A stretch of 64,000 nt of DNA from Verrucomicrobiales bacterium (lineage in GTDB: Bacteria; Verrucomicrobiota; Verrucomicrobiia; Verrucomicrobiales; DEV007). The translations under genes and the position numbers were made by a program. Every line of letters starts with the position of its first letter. Position 1 is the first letter of the stretch. The notes under the pieces were generated by a model. It ran no database searches. It saw nothing but the letters and a program-made list of their open reading frames with translations, and was not told the DNA's origin. The stretch lies in contig PAAG01000059.1 in the NCBI GenBank assembly GCA_002698785.1, forward strand, positions 62,001 to 126,000, written 5' to 3'. Shown here in pieces: positions 61,055-64,000 of this stretch.

Positions 61055-62590
61055 ATGCCGAAACGACTCGCCATCATCGGCGCTGGAAGCGCGGGACTCA
61101 TCACCCTCCACAACGCCCTACGCCGACTCCCCGATTGGGAAATCCAGGCATTCGAAAAAGGCGACAATGTCAGGGGCGCATGGGGCAATCCCTACCCGGG
61201 CTTCATCTCCACCTCCACCAAATACACTACCCAGTTCTCCGCCTTCCGAAAATACGACTGCACCGCCGGGGAAAACTACGAAGACTTCTTCCGAGACGAC
61301 GAATACGGGAACTACCTCGACGAGTTCGCGGAGAAATTCGACCTTCTGCGCCACATCGCTCTCAATACTGAGGTAACAAAAATTGCCCGCTCCGCAGAAC
61401 AGTGGCTCGTATCCCACGGCGACAAACAAGACCCCTTCGACGCAGTCGTCGTCGCCACTGGTCTCCACGAACGTCCCCGCCAGGTTGACCTCGACATCCC
61501 CACCATCCGCTCTGTGGAGGAGCGAGAAAACGTCCGCGACAGCACCGTCATTGTCATGGGCGGAGGTGAATCCGCCGCCGACACCGCCAACCGACTCGCC
61601 CTCCCCGACCGCAACAACACCGTCTACCTCTCCCTCCGCAGCGGCATCCGCGTTAGCCCGCGCTACCATCCCATTCGCGGAGTCCCCTCCGACTTCCTCC
61701 GCAACCGCCTCCTCCTCTCCATCCATCCCGACATCCGAAACGCCATCGGCCAGAAGTTCGTCGAGACCCGCATCCGCAACCGCGAACTCTTCGAGCGCCT
61801 CTTCCCTGGACGAGACAAACGCCTTGCCGCTTCAGACCCTGTCGAAGCCAGAAAACGCCACTGGGATTTCCTCTTCACCAAAACCGCCAAAGACAAACTC
61901 TTCAACACCTTCCACAACAAGAGCGACGGCTTCCTCGACGCCATCGGCGAAGGCCGCATCCAGATCATCGGCCCACCCGTCGAAGGAAAGGCAACCCAGT
62001 TCCATAATTTCGAGCAGACTGAAACGCTCGCTATCCACGCCGACTACCTCGTTCCCCAGCTCGGCTACACCAACGGCCTCTCCGACCTCTTCGAAGAAGA
62101 CATTCACCTTCGCGATTTCTACCTCGGCTGCCAGCACACCACATACGACAACCTCTTCCTCGCCGGCTTCGCCCGCCCCATTATCGGCAACATCCCCACC
62201 ATCAGCGAGCAAGTCGCCAAATACGTCACCGCCACCCTCGCCGGAAAAATCCCGCACCCCGAGAACATCACTCACCTCCAATCCGAAGACCGCGCCTATA
62301 TGTCTGAGCGCTTCGCCCGCATCGACATCGACACCGTCTACCCCGTCGAGATGTTCCCCTACTGCGACCGACTCGCCACCCTGACAGGCACCCTACCCAC
62401 CCGCAAAAAACTCGGATTCAAAAAGTGGCTCAAAATCCAACTCACTCCCGCCACGACCATGCACTACATGGATGACGACTTCGACCCCGCCGAACTCGAG
62501 TCCGAAAAAATCTACACCCCACCCATTCTCAACACCCTCTTGGGCATCATTCGCTTCGTCGACCTCCTCACCCGAACCAACCGCCGTTAA
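61055..62590 (+). CDS. FAD-dependent oxidoreductase, FMO/monooxygenase-like
   Basis: A 511-residue flavoprotein. GAGSAGL at 9-15 is the FAD loop, and GGGESAAD at 169-176 is the second, NAD(P)H-binding Rossmann loop, spaced as in group B monooxygenases. The FxGxxxHxxxY/W fingerprint of flavin monooxygenases and BVMOs is not seen in the linker (RSVEERENVRDS). So a monooxygenase role is likely but not assured; an FAD dehydrogenase is another reading. Gap to the KAS gene is 3 bases. It could carry out a late oxidation after the P450. Confidence 0.82.
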   Translation: MPKRLAIIGAGSAGLITLHNALRRLPDWEIQAFEKGDNVRGAWGNPYPGFISTSTKYTTQFSAFRKYDCTAGENYEDFFRDDEYGNYLDEFAEKFDLLRHIALNTEVTKIARSAEQWLVSHGDKQDPFDAVVVATGLHERPRQVDLDIPTIRSVEERENVRDSTVIVMGGGESAADTANRLALPDRNNTVYLSLRSGIRVSPRYHPIRGVPSDFLRNRLLLSIHPDIRNAIGQKFVETRIRNRELFERLFPGRDKRLAASDPVEARKRHWDFLFTKTAKDKLFNTFHNKSDGFLDAIGEGRIQIIGPPVEGKATQFHNFEQTETLAIHADYLVPQLGYTNGLSDLFEEDIHLRDFYLGCQHTTYDNLFLAGFARPIIGNIPTISEQVAKYVTATLAGKIPHPENITHLQSEDRAYMSERFARIDIDTVYPVEMFPYCDRLATLTGTLPTRKKLGFKKWLKIQLTPATTMHYMDDDFDPAELESEKIYTPPILNTLLGIIRFVDLLTRTNRR

Positions 62591-62600
62591 CCCTGCGTAG

Positions 62601-62620
62601 CGAAACTTGTTAAAGTTTCG
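62601..62620. terminator. Hairpin between convergent genes at end of P450 operon
   Basis: CGAAACTT (62601-62608), loop GTTA, AAGTTTCG (62613-62620): a perfect 8-bp stem, 10 bases after the operon stop codon. There is no T-run after it on either strand, so it may be a stabilising 3' structure or a weak bidirectional terminator. Confidence 0.45.
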
Positions 62621-62680
62621 AGACCGTAGCCTATCAAACCACAAAAGAAGGAAGGCATTCCCGCCCAACAACCGCTCCTC

Positions 62681-63961
62681 CTACCACTCTCTTACTACCC
62701 CCGGTCGCTTCTTCTCAGAACAGGTCACTACCTCAGGCACCTTCCCAAGCGGCACATCGAAACCCGTCGAACCGAAAACCTCTTTATCCTTCCCCGCAAT
62801 GCTCTTCAATTCCGCTAACGTTTTCGACCCTTCCAACACTGCCAAATCGTCCCGGTAATAGTCGAACCACGGCAGTCCTGCACTCTCATACTCCTTCGCC
62901 GTGACCGGAGCCTGCGGCGGATTCGCCCCGGTGATCGCTCTCCAATCGAGCGCATTGCAAAGATGCACAAAGCACCTACTCGTCGTCTCCTGATCCCAGC
63001 AGTCCACACCATGTGGATCTTCATAAATTTCCTGCTGCATTCTTCCACCTTCTGCCAGGACCATCTCATCCACATTTGACTCTGAAAAAGCTCTCTCCCC
63101 ACTAAAATCGATCATATCTGATCCGTAACATATCAATTGCTTGAGATCGGGCAGCAGCATAGGGAGAAGAGGTTCCAGCGAGTATGGGATCTTGTTCTTC
63201 ACGTGAGTTTTAAAATAGTAATCCGCTTTCATCGGATACACCTGCAACTGCAAACCGCCCCATCGCGCTTCTCCCGTGATTTGCTCTTCCACTGAGTATC
63301 CCTTCCCAAGGGGCATTGCAACGAATTGCCGAATCTCTCCTTTCGCCACCGAAAACCCGTCGAGCCACGGTTGCCCTGGCACGACCATATAGTCCTGCGT
63401 CTCGGAGCCCAAGCCCGACTTCCATTCCTCTCCAGAAATAGCGTTGACTTTTCCGGCCCCAACCTTAACTGCACAGGGATACCGGTCCACAAAGTTCAAC
63501 CACATGGCTTCCGCCTGATACATCGGCATTATCACACCTCCTCGCAGCAGCCAGTGTGCAGGAACAGTATTTTCGAAGTCATCGACATGACGTAAGGGGA
63601 AAGCGTCCAAGCCTGGAGGCAACGGATAAGTTTTTTCATCGTCAGGAAGTCGCAAAGTCCGTTGGAGTTGGACATCACACGAAAACATGTGTGGCAACGT
63701 GTCCATTCCTCTTTCTAGGATTACCTTTTCAATGTCTTCAGCCCTGAGTTCTTTCAGTAGCTTCTTTAGTTTTCCTCTTCGATCATCGATCAGACTTTGG
63801 AAGTCAGCTCGGTTCCTGTAGAACGAAGCCAGAACCTTCTTTCGATTCTCACTGAGAATTGATGGCAATACTGATTCAGCATATTTCTTTACCAAAACCC
63901 TCAGTTCTTCCTTTATCTCTGGAAATGAGAATTCCAGTCCGTCGTTCTTTAATTCGATCAT
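62681..63961 (-). CDS. Conserved-looking protein of unknown function
   Basis: A 426-residue protein without signal peptide or membrane segments. The N-terminal 90 residues are helical and charged (VRDIKE-like KKYAESVLPSILSENRKKV). The remainder is a mixed alpha/beta domain with striking conserved-looking blocks: CAVKVGAGKVNAISGEEW, YMVVPGQPWLDGFSVAKG, EARWGGLQLQVYPMKADYY, and a C-terminal helical part. No catalytic motif known to me. It is convergent with the P450 operon, 90 bases away, and may be unrelated to it. Its start at 63961 is near the window end and no upstream gene can be seen. Confidence 0.65.
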   Translation of the reverse strand: MIELKNDGLEFSFPEIKEELRVLVKKYAESVLPSILSENRKKVLASFYRNRADFQSLIDDRRGKLKKLLKELRAEDIEKVILERGMDTLPHMFSCDVQLQRTLRLPDDEKTYPLPPGLDAFPLRHVDDFENTVPAHWLLRGGVIMPMYQAEAMWLNFVDRYPCAVKVGAGKVNAISGEEWKSGLGSETQDYMVVPGQPWLDGFSVAKGEIRQFVAMPLGKGYSVEEQITGEARWGGLQLQVYPMKADYYFKTHVKNKIPYSLEPLLPMLLPDLKQLICYGSDMIDFSGERAFSESNVDEMVLAEGGRMQQEIYEDPHGVDCWDQETTSRCFVHLCNALDWRAITGANPPQAPVTAKEYESAGLPWFDYYRDDLAVLEGSKTLAELKSIAGKDKEVFGSTGFDVPLGKVPEVVTCSEKKRPGVVREW

Positions 63962-64000
63962 TTTTCTATCTTCGTGTTTGCATGTTAGTCAAAAATCTAC

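Noticed and set aside
58982-61726. Long antisense ORFs (388, 319 and 202 codons) opposite the P450 operon
   Set aside because: They are full of Val/Gly/Glu runs and low-complexity sequence, mirror the C-rich third codon positions of the sense genes, and contain no motif. The sense frames show complete catalytic residues.
61383-62384. 333-codon + strand ORF inside the flavoprotein gene
   Set aside because: It is Ser/Thr/Pro/Ala low complexity in a shifted frame of the real gene and has no fold signs.
1-64000. CRISPR array, prophage or complete insertion sequence
   Set aside because: No regularly spaced repeats, no integrase, capsid or terminase genes, and no IS ends around the RAYT gene were seen.

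Overview
The window looks like a chromosomal segment of a free-living Gram-negative bacterium, most likely in the Verrucomicrobiota. This is inferred from gene content: many secreted beta-propeller proteins, a Cys-type sulfatase, prepilin-like proteins with a GFSLIE cleavage site, a small histone-H1-like Lys/Ala-rich protein starting MGKQHNK, and few strong Shine-Dalgarno sites. No rRNA is present. A single tRNA, tRNA-Pro(GGG), lies at 49.4 kb.

Layout. 0-9.5 kb: an RCC1-like propeller cut by the window edge, a Tat-exported sialidase-fold protein, a RAYT-type transposase with nearby palindromic repeats, a sulfatase, a LysE-type exporter and a secreted alpha/beta hydrolase. 9.5-19.9 kb: an orphan Pho-box-like triple repeat in a non-coding stretch, a sugar/aminoglycoside-type kinase, two tandem paralogous membrane-anchored helical-repeat proteins, an NHL propeller, and a cysteine-free Rrf2 regulator with an IscR-type-1-like box next to its start codon. 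20-31 kb: a 2-hydroxyacid dehydrogenase and KDG-type kinase pair, rpsN, an FmdB-type zinc ribbon, SixA, PQQ-type and GH43-like secreted proteins, a Nudix enzyme and a CorA transporter. 31-41.6 kb: a minus-strand two-component system with a pseudopilin and the H1-like protein, then a run of phosphofructokinase, Lrp regulator, aminotransferase and nucleotidyltransferase. 41.8-49.2 kb: a KamA aminomutase, a hemolysin-III protein and the arginine operon argC-J-B-D-F.

49.4-57.6 kb is an accessory-looking glycan region beside tRNA-Pro. It has a CapE/FnlA-type 4,6-dehydratase, a CapG/FnlC-type 2-epimerase, a CapF-type reductase lacking the cupin half, a GT2 glycosyltransferase with a coiled-coil tail, a phytanoyl-CoA-dioxygenase-like protein, and an 824-residue fusion of a Gfo/Idh/MocA dehydrogenase to a glycosyltransferase-like domain. 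The last two, transcribed divergently, seem to end in the same kind of beta-sandwich module. The enzymes suggest an N-acetylated 6-deoxy-L-aminosugar for a surface polysaccharide.

57.7-62.6 kb is a tight four-gene operon: cytochrome P450, an unknown His/Asp-rich membrane protein, a KAS-III-like synthase with an intact Cys-His-Asn triad, and an FAD oxidoreductase resembling flavin monooxygenases. I recognise no described pathway with this composition. It is my best candidate for an undescribed system, probably making an oxidised acyl-derived small molecule. The window ends in a minus-strand gene of unknown function.
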